NCBI RefSeq assembly: GCF_900090105.1
Contig: NZ_FMDM01000001.1
Location: forward strand, 248,001 to 312,000
Source of the DNA: Micromonospora humi
GTDB lineage: Bacteria > Actinomycetota > Actinomycetes > Mycobacteriales > Micromonosporaceae
Direction of reading: 5' to 3'
Length of the DNA: 64,000 bases
Shown: positions 34,973-43,472 of the stretch, one piece after another
How positions within the stretch are numbered: the first letter of the stretch is position 1
Layout: every line of letters starts with the position of its first letter
Made by a program: the position numbers and the translations under genes
Notes under the pieces: generated by a model
The model's input: only the letters and a program-made list of their open reading frames with translations
What the model was told of the DNA's origin: nothing
Databases searched by the model: none

Positions 34973-35778
34973 GTCAGCGTCCTCCTCTCCGCGAAGCGGA
35001 TGAGCAGGTCGGACGCCAGGCCGAGCAGCGCGTAGACGAGCAGGCCGAGCACCACCACGTCGGTCTGGCTGAACTCGCGCGCCTCCATCATCAGGAAGCC
35101 GACGCCGGTCTGGGCGTTGACCTGCTCGCCGACGACCAGGCTGAGCCAGGCCGCGCCGATGGCGAGCCGCAGGCCGAGGAAGAGTGCGGGCAGCGCGCCG
35201 GGCAGCACCACGTGCCGCAGCCGCGCGGCCGGGCCGAGCCCGCACGTGCGGGCCGCCTCCACCAGCCGCTCGTCGATGTCCCGGATGCCGGCGTACAGGT
35301 TGAAGTAGATCGGGAAGAACGCGCCCAGCGCGACCAGGGTGACCTTCAGCGACTCACCGATGCCGACCCAGATGATCAGCAGCGGGACGAGGCCCAGGTG
35401 CGGCAGCATCCGGGCCGCCTGCACCGGCGGGTCGACCAGGTCGTCGCCGAGGCGCAGCAGCCCGGCCGCGGCGCCGAGCACCAGCGCCAGGCCGCCGCCG
35501 ATGAGCAGGCCGAGCGCGGCGCGGGTGAGCGAGTCGAGCAGGTGCACGCCGAGCGTGCCGTCGGCGGCCAGCCGCCAGCCGGTGGCGAGCACCGTGCTGG
35601 GCGCCGGCAGCTTCTCCGCCGACAGCAGGCCGACCCGGGCGGCGGCTTCCCAGGCCAGCACCAGCGCCACCGGGCTGACCAGCCGCCGCCACCGCCGGGC
35701 GGTCCCGGCCCGCGGCCGTCGCGGCGCCGGCGAGGGTACGACCGGAGCGGGCGCCTCGGCGAGCGCCGGGCCGGTCAC
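34945..35778 (-). CDS. ssuC: Sulfonate ABC transporter permease
   Basis: A 277-residue permease of the SsuC/TauC class with about six transmembrane helices and the EAA loop EAARTCGLGPAARLRHVVLP. Other landmarks are the LPAPSTVLATGWRLAADGTL segment and the AAWLSLVVGEQ helix. GTG 35778 overlaps the binding-protein stop by four bases. An Ala/Pro/Arg-rich N-terminal tail of about 35 residues precedes the first helix. Confidence 0.93.
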   Translation of the reverse strand: MTGPALAEAPAPVVPSPAPRRPRAGTARRWRRLVSPVALVLAWEAAARVGLLSAEKLPAPSTVLATGWRLAADGTLGVHLLDSLTRAALGLLIGGGLALVLGAAAGLLRLGDDLVDPPVQAARMLPHLGLVPLLIIWVGIGESLKVTLVALGAFFPIYFNLYAGIRDIDERLVEAARTCGLGPAARLRHVVLPGALPALFLGLRLAIGAAWLSLVVGEQVNAQTGVGFLMMEAREFSQTDVVVLGLLVYALLGLASDLLIRFAERRTLTWRRGLRAT

Positions 35779-36746
35779 CGGAACGCCTCGTTGAACCGGC
35801 CGTCGACCCGGCCGGCGATGTCGACCGGCCCGGGCACCAGCTTCAGCCCGACGAAGCTGTCCGCGATGGCCTGCAACTCCGCGCCGATCTCCGGGGTGAC
35901 CGGCGCGAGCGGCTTGGCGCTGCGGGCCAGCGCCCGGGTGGTCACGTCCAGCGGGATCTTCAGCTCCGGGGCGAGGACGGCGGCCCGCTCGTCTGGGTGG
36001 GCGATGCCCCAGTCGGTGGTCTGCCGGTAGGTGTCCAGGAAGGCACGCACGTCGTCGGTGCGGTTCTTCACCGCGTCCGGCGCGGCCAGCACGTACTCGC
36101 GGTTGCCGGCCAGGCCGGTGGCGTCGGCGAGTACCCGCACGTCGGGCCGTTCGGCGAGCGCGAAGTAGGGGTCCCAGATGATCCACGCGTCGACCTGCCC
36201 GTTGTCGAACGCGGGCCGCCCCTCGGCCGGCTTGAGGTACTTGACGTTGACGTCGGCGAGCGTCATCTTGTTCGCCTCCAGCAGCTTCACCAGCAGCCAG
36301 TGCACGTTGGAGCCCTTGTTCAGCGCCACCGTCTTCCCGCGCAGGTCGGCGAAGCTCCGGTACGGGCTGTCCGCCTTGACCAGTACCGCCTCGCCCTGCG
36401 GGATGGGCTCGGACGTGCCGACCACGGAGAACGGGATCTTCCCGGCGGCGGCGAAGACGGGTGGCGCCTCGCCGGTCTGTCCGATGTCGATGGAGCCGGC
36501 CTTGAGCGCCTCGGTCAGCGCCGGGCCGCTCTCGAACAGCGACCAGGTGACGTTCTTCGCGGCGCCGCGTGCCTTGACCAGGCTGAGGCCGCCGAAGCGT
36601 TGGTAGCCGATCCGCAGCGGAGCGTCGTCGCCGCGGGCGTCGGCCGGCTCGCCGCCGCAGGCCGCCAGCGCGGTGGCGGCGACCAGCGCGAGCGTGGTGA
36701 GCAGCGCGCCCACCCGGCGGTGGCGGGGTCTCGACGGGGTACGCAT
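35775..36746 (-). CDS. ssuA: Aliphatic sulfonate-binding lipoprotein
   Basis: A 323-residue binding protein with a lipoprotein signal ending ALAACGGE. The mature domain matches the SsuA/THI5 NMT1-like family: IGYQRFGGLSLVKARG, DIGQTGEAPPVFAAAG, FADLRGKTVALNKGSNVHWLL and VDAWIIWDPYFALAE. It is the first gene of the minus-strand sulfur operon, divergent from ssuD, with GAGGAG before the ATG. It should capture alkanesulfonates outside the membrane and hand them to SsuBC. Confidence 0.93.
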   Translation of the reverse strand: MRTPSRPRHRRVGALLTTLALVAATALAACGGEPADARGDDAPLRIGYQRFGGLSLVKARGAAKNVTWSLFESGPALTEALKAGSIDIGQTGEAPPVFAAAGKIPFSVVGTSEPIPQGEAVLVKADSPYRSFADLRGKTVALNKGSNVHWLLVKLLEANKMTLADVNVKYLKPAEGRPAFDNGQVDAWIIWDPYFALAERPDVRVLADATGLAGNREYVLAAPDAVKNRTDDVRAFLDTYRQTTDWGIAHPDERAAVLAPELKIPLDVTTRALARSAKPLAPVTPEIGAELQAIADSFVGLKLVPGPVDIAGRVDGRFNEAFR

Positions 36747-36798
36747 GGCGACTCCTCGGGGAGGGGGATGGGCCCGGCCGTCGGCGGGCGTTCAGCAA

Positions 36799-36815
36799 CC
36801 TACCAACCCGATAGG
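36799..36815. promoter_or_regulatory. CCTAC-N7-ATAGG motif in the ssuA/ssuD divergent promoter
   Basis: The site lies between the divergent ssuA and ssuD genes. It is nested in a larger inverted repeat, AACCTA-N9-TAGGTT, at 36797-36817. The same 17-base pattern occurs at 32171-32187 before the sulfite-oxidase-like gene. A shared repressor or activator of the sulfur island is the simplest explanation. Confidence 0.5.
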
Positions 36816-36890
36816 TTTTATGGGTAGTGTGTCGGCGTGGTCGTCCCACCCCTCAGGAGGCGGCCCGTCCGACCCGCGCCGGAGGCCACC

Positions 36891-38057
36891 ATGACGCTCA
36901 CCTTCCACTGGTTCCTGCCGACCAACGGCGACAGCCGGGCCATCGTGGGCGGCGGGCACGGCGTGCCGGTCGGCGCCGCCGGCGGCGCCCGCCCGGCCAG
37001 CGTCGCCTACCTCGGGCAGATCGCCCGCAGCGCCGAACAGCTCGGCTTCGCCGGCGCGCTCACCCCCACCGGCGCCTGGTGCGAGGACGCCTGGCTGGCC
37101 ACCGCCATGCTCGCCGAGGTGACCGAGCGGCTGAAGTTCCTCGTCGCGTTCCGGCCCGGCCTGCTCTCACCCACGCTCGCTGCGCAGATGGCCTCCACCT
37201 TCCAGCGCCTCTCCGGCGGCCGGCTGCTGCTCAACGTGGTGACCGGCGGTGAGTCCACCGAGCAGCGCGCCTACGGCGACTTCCTGGACAAGGACGCCCG
37301 CTACGCGCGTACCGACGAGTTCCTGCACGTGGTGCGGACGCTGTGGCGCGGCGAGACGGTCGACCACGACGGCGCCCACGTCCGGGTGGAGGGCGCCCGG
37401 CTGGCCCGGGTGCCCGACCCGGTGCCGCCCGTCTACTTCGGTGGGTCGTCCGCCGCCGCCGGGCCGGTCGCCGCCCGGCACAGCGACGTCTACCTGACCT
37501 GGGGTGAGCCGCCCGCCCAGGTCGCCGGCAAGCTCGACTGGATCCGGGGGTTGGCCGGCGCGGCAGGACGCGAGCTGCGCTACGGCATCCGGCTGCACGT
37601 GATCAGCCGGGACACCGCCGACGAGGCCTGGGCGCAGGCCCGCAGGCTGCTCGACGGCATCGCCGAGGACGAGGTCCGGGCCGTGCAGGAGGGGCTGCGG
37701 CGCAGCGAGTCCGAGGGGCAGCGGCGGATGCTGGACCTGCACGGCGGCTCCCGCGACGGGCTGGAGATCGCGCCCAACCTGTGGGCCGGGGTGGGCCTGG
37801 TGCGCGGCGGCGCCGGCACCGCGCTGGTCGGCAGCCACACCGAGGTCGTCGACCGGATCGCCGAATATCACGCGCTCGGCATCGACGAGTTCATCCTCTC
37901 CGGGTATCCGCACCTGGAGGAGGCGTACTGGTTCGGCGAGGGGGTGCTGCCGATCCTGCGCCGGCGCGGCCTGTGGCGGCACCCGGCCGGTGAACCGGCC
38001 ACCGAGGTGCCGGCAAGCGTGCCGTTCTCCCCCCAGCCGGTGCCGGCCCGGGCCTGA
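36891..38057 (+). CDS. ssuD: FMNH2-dependent alkanesulfonate monooxygenase
   Basis: A 388-residue luciferase-like TIM-barrel enzyme. It begins TFHWFLPTNGDSRAIVGG, and carries SsuD-type landmarks RPGLLSPTLAAQMASTFQRLSGGRLLLNVVTGG, VYFGGSSAAA and GIRLHVISRDT. It cleaves C1-C14 alkanesulfonates to the aldehyde and sulfite with FMNH2 and O2. The FMN reductase partner (SsuE) is not in the window. ATG 36891 has GGAGG just upstream; the in-frame GTG at 36837 has none. It is divergent from the ssuACB operon and shares its promoter region. Confidence 0.94.
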   Translation: MTLTFHWFLPTNGDSRAIVGGGHGVPVGAAGGARPASVAYLGQIARSAEQLGFAGALTPTGAWCEDAWLATAMLAEVTERLKFLVAFRPGLLSPTLAAQMASTFQRLSGGRLLLNVVTGGESTEQRAYGDFLDKDARYARTDEFLHVVRTLWRGETVDHDGAHVRVEGARLARVPDPVPPVYFGGSSAAAGPVAARHSDVYLTWGEPPAQVAGKLDWIRGLAGAAGRELRYGIRLHVISRDTADEAWAQARRLLDGIAEDEVRAVQEGLRRSESEGQRRMLDLHGGSRDGLEIAPNLWAGVGLVRGGAGTALVGSHTEVVDRIAEYHALGIDEFILSGYPHLEEAYWFGEGVLPILRRRGLWRHPAGEPATEVPASVPFSPQPVPARA

Positions 38058-38060
38058 CGG

Positions 38061-38579
38061 TCAGATCGGACGCTGCCCGGCGAGGAAGTCGGCGAGCACC
38101 CGGGTGTGCGTGGAGAAGGCCAGCTCGACCGGCTCGGTGAGCACCAGCCACTCGGTGGCCTCCTCGGTCGGCGCGGACGGCGGCAGGTCACCCGCCGGCC
38201 GCTCCGGCAGCACCCCGAAGACCATCATGGTGCCGCCGGCCGGCGCGCCGTGCACCGCGAACAGCCGCGCCTCGTCGGCCTCGGCGAGCAGCCCGGTCTC
38301 CTCCCGCAGCTCCCGCACCAGCGCCTCGGACCACTCCTCGCCGTATTCGACGAAGCCGCCCGGCAGCGCCAGCTCGCCGCGGGCCGGCTCGATGTCGCGG
38401 CGTACCGCCACCACCCCGAGGCCCTCGGGTGTGCGGACCGGCAGCACCGCCACCGCGACGGGCAGCGGGTTGCGCCACACCGTCTCCCCGCAGGTCGGGC
38501 AGGTGCGCGGCCACCCGGCGCCCGCCGGGTAGGCCGCGCCGCAGAAGGAACAGTGCGAGTACGCGGTCACCCCGGGCAC
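38061..38579 (-). CDS. NUDIX hydrolase with N-terminal zinc ribbon
   Basis: A 172-residue protein. Four Cys in HCSFCGAAYP ... RTCPTCGETVW form an N-terminal zinc ribbon, followed by the NUDIX box GGFVEYGEEWSEALVRELREETGLLAE, which fits the GX5EX7REUXEEXGU pattern. The combination resembles NudC-like or small nucleotide-cleaning enzymes. It is convergent with ssuD, their stops being three bases apart. GTG 38570 is an alternative start. Substrate prediction is not possible. Confidence 0.88.
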   Translation of the reverse strand: MPGVTAYSHCSFCGAAYPAGAGWPRTCPTCGETVWRNPLPVAVAVLPVRTPEGLGVVAVRRDIEPARGELALPGGFVEYGEEWSEALVRELREETGLLAEADEARLFAVHGAPAGGTMMVFGVLPERPAGDLPPSAPTEEATEWLVLTEPVELAFSTHTRVLADFLAGQRPI

Positions 38580-38657
38580 GTTACCCGCCGGCCGGCCGTC
38601 GAGGCGCGCCGCCGGCCGACGTCGCTCGGTGCGACGCCGGAGCCGGTCCGGCCGCCG

Positions 38658-39215
38658 TCACGCCCGGCCCGCCAACTCGGCACGCGCCTCCATCAGGGCG
38701 AAGCCGAGCAGATTCTGGCCCCGCCAGGTCGTCGGGTCGGCGGCGCGGGGATTGCTCGCGGAGAGACCGATGCCCCAGATCCGGTCCCGCGGGCTCGCCT
38801 CCACCAGCACCCGGTCACCGGTGCCGAGCAGGAACCGCTTCAACGGCTCGTGCTGGCCGAACTTGGCGACGCTGCCGGCCACCACGATCTCGTAACGCCG
38901 GACCGCCCAGACCGCCTGGTCGAAGCCGCGCACCTGCCGGCCGAGCGCCTTGGCCCGCTGCGGTTGCGTCGTGGCGAGCACCTCTTCGGCGATCGCGTGG
39001 TCGTCGAAGAGGACGGCCTTGTGCCACATCATCCAGTGCTCGGCGGTGGCGAACTCCCGACCGTCCACGGTGAACGCCGCCGGCCACCACTGGCTCAGGC
39101 AGCCGGCCCCGACGCTGCCGTCGCGCTGCGGCTGATGCCCCCAGAAGTGCAGGTAGGTGACGTGTTCACCGGATTCTTCGGCGGCGGTCAGCGCGGCGAC
39201 GGAACGGATCGGCAT
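38658..39215 (-). CDS. NADAR domain (YbiA-like) protein
   Basis: A 185-residue protein of the NADAR/DUF1768 family. The core shows FWGHQPQRDG, LSQWWPAAFTVDG, FATAEHWMMWHKAVLFDD, and the end has the ERIWGIGLS-like segment RDRIWGIGLSASNPRAADPTTWRGQNLLG. Members are N-glycosidases: YbiA/RibX types act on riboflavin intermediates, while other NADARs remove ADP-ribose from guanine in DNA. Which applies here is not clear. The preceding open frame up to 40265 is only antisense to the neighbours. It is followed by a possible weak hairpin at 38620-38636. Confidence 0.88.
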   Translation of the reverse strand: MPIRSVAALTAAEESGEHVTYLHFWGHQPQRDGSVGAGCLSQWWPAAFTVDGREFATAEHWMMWHKAVLFDDHAIAEEVLATTQPQRAKALGRQVRGFDQAVWAVRRYEIVVAGSVAKFGQHEPLKRFLLGTGDRVLVEASPRDRIWGIGLSASNPRAADPTTWRGQNLLGFALMEARAELAGRA

Positions 39216-39325
39216 GGCCCGATCCTGCCAGCCCCCACCGACATTCCCACCCACGCCGCTCGCTCGACGGGGCCGTCGAGGTGATCCTCTGCCGTACGCG
39301 TCGAGAAGGTGCCCCGCCTGACATC

Positions 39326-39967
39326 TCAACCGGTGGGGGCGCCGGTGTAGAAGGCGGTGACCCGCTCGCCCGCGGCGCGCGCCTGGTCGGCCGGGGTGCC
39401 GGCGTCCACGCTGGCCGCGGTCCACCGCTCGCCGGATCCGGTGACGAACCGGCGGCCCTCGTCGGAGCCCATCCACTCGGCCGCCGCGGCCGGGTCGACG
39501 CCCTCGCCGGCGGCGCCCAGGTGGGAGGCGAGGCCGAGCAGCGCCAGGTCCCAGCCGATGCCGACCGCGCCCGGCCCGAACTCGGCCCAGCGCTGGTCGT
39601 CGACGTGCGCGACGTGCTCCAGCTCGAATCGGGTACGGCCGGCGCCGACGTCGCTCAGGCGCACCTCGATCCAGCTGACCTCGCCGCCGAACTCCCAGGT
39701 GGCGGCGAAACCGTGCGGCGGGTCGCACCGCTGCACGGTGCCCTCGGCGTTGCCCTCCAGCCGGTAGCGGCCGCCGACGCTCAGCTCGCCGGAGACCGGC
39801 AGGAACCAGCGCGGGATCCGTTCCGGGTTGGTGCAGGCGTCGAAGACGTCGTCGACCGGCGCGTCGTACGTCTGGCTGATGGTCAGCACCCGCGCCTGCC
39901 CGGCGGGGAGCGTACGGTCGCCGATCCGGCGCTCGACGGCGCTGATCTGACCGGTCACGTCGATCAC
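39326..39967 (-). CDS. SRPBCC / AHSA1-domain protein
   Basis: A 213-residue protein with an activator-of-Hsp90-like (AHSA1/SRPBCC) domain: ISQTYDAPVDDVFDACTNPERIPRWFLPVSGELSVGG ... WIEVRLSDVGAGRTRFELEHVAHV ... GWDLALLGLASHL. Such domains bind hydrophobic ligands. It overlaps the stop of the ArsR-family gene by four bases (GTGA), a very common regulator-AHSA1 pairing in actinobacteria. The ligand is unknown. Confidence 0.9.
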   Translation of the reverse strand: MIDVTGQISAVERRIGDRTLPAGQARVLTISQTYDAPVDDVFDACTNPERIPRWFLPVSGELSVGGRYRLEGNAEGTVQRCDPPHGFAATWEFGGEVSWIEVRLSDVGAGRTRFELEHVAHVDDQRWAEFGPGAVGIGWDLALLGLASHLGAAGEGVDPAAAAEWMGSDEGRRFVTGSGERWTAASVDAGTPADQARAAGERVTAFYTGAPTG

Positions 39968-40329
39968 GGGTTGGTCCTCTCGTCGTCGGGAACGTCCTCC
40001 CGCAGCCGCCGTTCGCGGCGGCCCCGGGCCAGCTCGGTGGCGAGCGCGGCCAGCGGCGGCGCCCAGAAGCGGCGGAAGCCGGCCAGCCACGCGTCGATCT
40101 CGCGCAGCGGGCCGGGGTCGACCGCGTAGAGCCGGCGGGTGCCCTCGGCGCGCACGGTGGTGAAGCCGTGCTCGCGCAGCACCTTGAGGTGCTGGGAGAC
40201 GGCGGGCTGGCTGATGCCGAACTCGCGCCGCACGGTGTCGGCGAGCGCGCCGGCCGGCTGCTCACCGTCGGCGAGCAGCTCCAGGATCCGCCGTCGGACC
40301 GGATCGCCGAGGACGTCGAAGGCGTGCAC
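39964..40329 (-). CDS. ArsR-family transcriptional regulator
   Basis: A 121-residue winged-helix protein starting at GTG 40329: HAFDVLGDPVRRRILELLADGEQPAGAL, recognition helix region QPAVSQHLKVLREHGFTTVRAEGTRRLY. No metal-binding CxC is present, so it is of the SdpR-like, non-metal type that works with an AHSA1 partner. A 12-base palindrome 20-30 bases upstream is the likely operator. It is transcribed with the AHSA1 gene. Confidence 0.9.
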   Translation of the reverse strand: MHAFDVLGDPVRRRILELLADGEQPAGALADTVRREFGISQPAVSQHLKVLREHGFTTVRAEGTRRLYAVDPGPLREIDAWLAGFRRFWAPPLAALATELARGRRERRLREDVPDDERTNP

Positions 40330-40350
40330 GAACCCTTTTTATCACAACGA

Positions 40351-40362
40351 GCTTATATAAGC
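40351..40362 (-). promoter_or_regulatory. Palindromic operator and promoter of the ArsR gene
   Basis: GCTTATATAAGC is a perfect 12-base palindrome in an AT-rich patch 22 bases before the ArsR start. On the minus strand its TATAAG core and the following GATAAA could serve as the -10 region. ArsR-family dimers typically bind such a site and repress their own gene. Confidence 0.6.
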
Positions 40363-40384
40363 GAGCGCTGTATTACCATCCGTT

Positions 40385-40440
40385 GCGTTAAGCGGGGCCC
40401 CTTCCTCTACCGAATGCGTTAAGAAGGGGCCCCGCCTTAC
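40385..40440. repeat. GCGTTAAG/GGGGCCCC extragenic repeat
   Basis: GCGTTAAGCGGGGCCCCTTC is followed by a second, similar copy, GCGTTAAGAAGGGGCCCCG. The two are also inverted: AAGCGGGGCCCCTTC pairs with GAAGGGGCCCCGCCTT. It resembles a tandem extragenic repeat common in Micromonospora/Salinispora-type genomes. It sits just after the amidase stop and may act as its terminator. Confidence 0.7.
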
Positions 40441-40443
40441 ACC

Positions 40444-41100
40444 TCAGCCGAGGCGGGCGGCGACGGTGCGGCGCAGCTCGGGCAGCCGGTCGTGCAGCAG
40501 GCCGGGGCACTGGGTGGAGTTGAAGTCCCTGTGCCCGTAGATCTCGGTCGGCGCGATGCCGTACTGCTGGCAGGTGAACGCGCAGAACCAGACCAGGCTG
40601 TCCCAGAGCGCCTGCGGTGGCTGCACGTCGAGGTAGATGCCGTCGTTCTCGATGCCGATGGCCTGGCTGTTCTGCCCGACGCAGTGCGCGCCCTGCACCA
40701 TGCTCTGCCCGTGCAGCAGCCCGTAGAGGCTGCCGTGCCGGCCCTCGGTCAGGTAGCCGCCCCGGCTGTTGGTGAAGTGCTGGCCGGAGTCGAGCCACCC
40801 GTTGGAGTCCATGTGCAGGTTCTGGATGTCGCGGGAGTTCCGGTAGGCCTGGGCGAGGCTGTAGTCGCTGGTGTTCGGGAACGCCGTGTGGTGAATGATG
40901 ATCTTGTTGGGTCGGTTCTGCACCACGCTCACCGGCGACGACGGCGGCCGGGCGCCCCAGGTCGCGCAGTTGGCGATGGTCGGCTGGTCGACCCGGGTCG
41001 CGGCGGCCCGCGCGCCGCCGGCGCCGGCCTGGGTGAGCGTGGTGGCGCCGAGCAGGACCGCGCCGCGCAGCACGGCCCGCCGGGGGAGGGGAACGGACAT
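40444..41100 (-). CDS. Secreted N-acetylmuramoyl-L-alanine amidase (PGRP type)
   Basis: A 218-residue exported amidase. The N-terminus PLPRRAVLRGAVLLGATTL is a twin-arginine signal. The amidase_2/PGRP domain has the zinc ligands in NKIIIHHTAFPN and YGHRDFNSTQCPG, with the conserved Tyr-type residue in the middle. It cleaves the bond between N-acetylmuramic acid and L-alanine in peptidoglycan. It lies downstream of the GH25 muramidase on the same strand, separated by that gene's terminator, so the two cell-wall hydrolases are neighbours but probably separate units. Confidence 0.92.
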   Translation of the reverse strand: MSVPLPRRAVLRGAVLLGATTLTQAGAGGARAAATRVDQPTIANCATWGARPPSSPVSVVQNRPNKIIIHHTAFPNTSDYSLAQAYRNSRDIQNLHMDSNGWLDSGQHFTNSRGGYLTEGRHGSLYGLLHGQSMVQGAHCVGQNSQAIGIENDGIYLDVQPPQALWDSLVWFCAFTCQQYGIAPTEIYGHRDFNSTQCPGLLHDRLPELRRTVAARLG

Positions 41101-41125
41101 CGGGGCCTCCTCGTGGGTACGGACG

Positions 41126-41164
41126 CCGCGGCGGGACGGACCGTGGTGGCCCGTCCCGCCGCGG
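41126..41164 (-). terminator. GH25 gene terminator
   Basis: A perfect 14-bp stem (CCGCGGCGGGACGG with its complement) and 11-base loop lies 4 bases after the GH25 stop on the minus strand. Confidence 0.8.
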
Positions 41165-41168
41165 TGGG

Positions 41169-41915
41169 TCAGCAGGTGCCGTTGCAGGCCAGCACCCGGA
41201 GCCGGTCCAGGGTGCCGTTCCAGACGTTCTGGTCACCGGGGAAGGTGCCGGAGGAGGACCACTGCCAGAACGAGTACGTGCCCCAGCCGGCCGGCAGCGT
41301 GCCGACGCTGGAGGAGTAGCGCGCGATCCACAGTGGGTTGTTGGCGGCGAACTGCGACGTGTTGCCGGTGCAGGTGCTCCACCAGTCGGTGGTGGTGTAG
41401 ATGGTGGCCCACCGGCCGGTGCGGGCGTAGTACTGGTTGACGAACGAGGCGATCCAGCTCCGCATCGACGCCTGGCTCAGCCCGTAGCAGGTGGCGCCGT
41501 ACGGGTTGTACTCGATGTCGAGCGCGCCGGGCAGCGTCTTGCCGTCCCGCGACCAGCCGCCGCCGTGGTCGACGAAGTAGTTGGCCTGGGTAGCGCCGGT
41601 GGTGGTGTCCGGACGGGCGAAGTGGTACGCCCCGCGGATCATCCCGACGTTGTAGGAGCCGTTGTACTGCTGGGCGAAGTAGGCGTTCGTGTAGTAGGTG
41701 CCCTCGGTCGCCTTGACGTACGCGAACCGGGCGCCGTTGGCCCAGGCGGTCGACCAGTTCACGTTGCCCTGGTAGCTGGAGACGTCCATGCCGGGCAGGC
41801 CGGCCGGGGCGGCGTGGGCGGGGGCGGCGCCGATCAGGGCCGCGGCGGCGGCGGTGACGGTGGCGAGCGCGGCGGCGCCGGTCGTGCGCAGCACGCTTCG
41901 CAGGAGTCGGTGCAT
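41169..41915 (-). CDS. Secreted GH25 muramidase (lysozyme)
   Basis: A 248-residue protein with a Sec-type signal ending near AAPAHAAPAG and a GH25 catalytic domain. It begins GMDVSSYQGNVNW, which contains a catalytic Asp, and includes FAYVKATEGTYYTN, GAYHFARPD, and PGALDIEYNPYG with the second acidic pair. It hydrolyses the glycan strand of peptidoglycan. The ATG has GGGAGG upstream. The upstream region is AT-rich (41940-42030) and contains TTGACA on the minus strand. The pair with the amidase suggests a role in cell-wall remodelling. Confidence 0.93.
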   Translation of the reverse strand: MHRLLRSVLRTTGAAALATVTAAAAALIGAAPAHAAPAGLPGMDVSSYQGNVNWSTAWANGARFAYVKATEGTYYTNAYFAQQYNGSYNVGMIRGAYHFARPDTTTGATQANYFVDHGGGWSRDGKTLPGALDIEYNPYGATCYGLSQASMRSWIASFVNQYYARTGRWATIYTTTDWWSTCTGNTSQFAANNPLWIARYSSSVGTLPAGWGTYSFWQWSSSGTFPGDQNVWNGTLDRLRVLACNGTC

Positions 41916-42037
41916 CTTTCCTCCCTGGGGGTTGCCGCTCGCGGCGGCGGGAGTCGGACGAAAGGAACTGTCAACATTAGGTCACATGACGGAGAAACTT
42001 TTCAATAGACGTATCGAAGATTTTCTTTGGAATTGCC

Positions 42038-43351
42038 TCAGTCGAGGGCCTCGGCGGCGGCGCGCTCGCCGGCGGTCACCGCGCCCTCCAGGTAGCCGCT
42101 CCACCGGGTCGCGGTCTCCGTCCCGGCCCAGTGCACCCGGCCCACCGGCGCCCGCAGCTCGGGTCCGTAGTCGCACCACGAGCCGGGCGTCACCAGGCCG
42201 CAGAAGCAGCCCCGGGTCCACGGGTCGGCCGACCAGTCGTACTCGACGAGGTCCTCGGGCTCGGCGGCGGCCGGGCCGACGAGCGCGACGAGCGCGTCCC
42301 GCAACGCGGCGCGGCGCGCGGCGTCCGGCAACCGGCGCAGCGCCCGGGCCTGCGCGCCGTAGCTGAACCCGGTGAGCACCCCGCCCGGCCGCCCGGGCAG
42401 CGAGTTGTCCACCGTCTCGGTCAGCGGCCCGGTGTCCGTGGTGGCCACCCCGGAACGGCCGTCGGCCCGCCAGAACGGCTCCGGATAGCGCGCGTGCACC
42501 TTCAACGCCGCGCCCATCGGCATCCGCTGGGTCAACCCGTCGCGCAGCGCCGGCAGCGGCGGGTCGTACCGGATCCGGCCGGCCAGCGCCGGGGCCAGCG
42601 CGACCACCACCGCGTCGCCCCGGTGCACCTGGTCACCGGCGCGGACCCGCACACCGGCGGCGTCCTGCGCGATCCCGTCCACCGGCGCGCCCAGGCGCAG
42701 CCACTCCGGCGGCAGCGCGGCGGCCATCCGCTGCGCCAGCGCGGCCGGGCCGCCGACGATCCGGTCCTGCTGGGCGCCGCCGGCCATCCCGAGCAGCGAG
42801 CCGGCGCCACCGCCGCTGCGCAGGTAGAACAGCATCTGCAACAGCGACACCTCGTCCGGCGAGGCGGCCAGCAGGCCACCGGCGAGCAGGCGGCCGGCGT
42901 AGCGGGCGGTGACCGGGTCTCCCGCCGTGGCGGCGAGCCAGCAGCCGAGCGTGGTCCGGTCCCACTCCGCCGCCGCGGCGGCCCGCCACGGCGCGGCCGG
43001 GTCGACAGCGGCCGCCAACTCGTCCAGCGTGCCGAGCAGCGCGGCCAGCCCGGCCGGCTCCGCCGCCGGTCGGCCGTCCAGCAGCAGCGTGGGCGCGCCG
43101 TGCGCCGGCGAGGGAAAGGTCTCCAGGCCGTACGCGGAGACCAACGCGTACATCCGGTCCTGGGTGGGGCCGATCCACTGCGCGCCGAGGTCGAGCCACC
43201 CGCCGTCGGGCAGCGGGCGGCTCAGCGTCCGGCCGCCCACCCGGTCGCGGGCCTCCAGCACGAGCGGCTCGGCGCCGGCCTCGGCCAGGGCGAGCGCGCA
43301 GGCCAACCCGGAGAACCCCGCCCCCACCACGATCACCCGGCCGCCGCGCAC
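42038..43351 (-). CDS. Flavin monoamine oxidase
   Basis: A 437-residue FAD amine oxidase. The FAD-binding [13 protein letters not shown] motif is at the start ([21 protein letters not shown]), then [12 protein letters not shown] and [15 protein letters not shown], and the C-terminal FAD motif [22 protein letters not shown]. It oxidises amines such as putrescine or aromatic monoamines to aldehyde, ammonia and H2O2. The GTG at 43351 is chosen as the start of the Rossmann motif; upstream residues are not conserved. It is divergent from the DGPF/sigma factor pair. Confidence 0.93.
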   Translation of the reverse strand: MRGGRVIVVGAGFSGLACALALAEAGAEPLVLEARDRVGGRTLSRPLPDGGWLDLGAQWIGPTQDRMYALVSAYGLETFPSPAHGAPTLLLDGRPAAEPAGLAALLGTLDELAAAVDPAAPWRAAAAAEWDRTTLGCWLAATAGDPVTARYAGRLLAGGLLAASPDEVSLLQMLFYLRSGGGAGSLLGMAGGAQQDRIVGGPAALAQRMAAALPPEWLRLGAPVDGIAQDAAGVRVRAGDQVHRGDAVVVALAPALAGRIRYDPPLPALRDGLTQRMPMGAALKVHARYPEPFWRADGRSGVATTDTGPLTETVDNSLPGRPGGVLTGFSYGAQARALRRLPDAARRAALRDALVALVGPAAAEPEDLVEYDWSADPWTRGCFCGLVTPGSWCDYGPELRAPVGRVHWAGTETATRWSGYLEGAVTAGERAAAEALD

Positions 43352-43395
43352 GCGCCGGCATACCCGGATCCCGGCGGGAATCCCGCATCCCGGCG

Positions 43396-43421
43396 TGTCG
43401 AAACCGGCGTCCGCCGTTCGT
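43396..43421 (+). promoter_or_regulatory. ECF42-type autoregulated promoter
   Basis: TGTCGA (with AAC following) at 43396-43401 and CGT at 43419-43421, separated by 17 bases, fit the -35/-10 pattern described for ECF42 sigma factors. The site precedes the DGPF gene by about 50 bases. It is a candidate autoregulated promoter. Confidence 0.55.
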
Positions 43422-43472
43422 GTGAAGGGTGGAGGGTGGCACCGGGCCGCCCGGGGGCACGAGGAGGAACCC

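Noticed and set aside
40139..40422. Plus-strand small ORFs across the ArsR start region
   Set aside because: They are antisense to the ArsR gene and lack ribosome sites.
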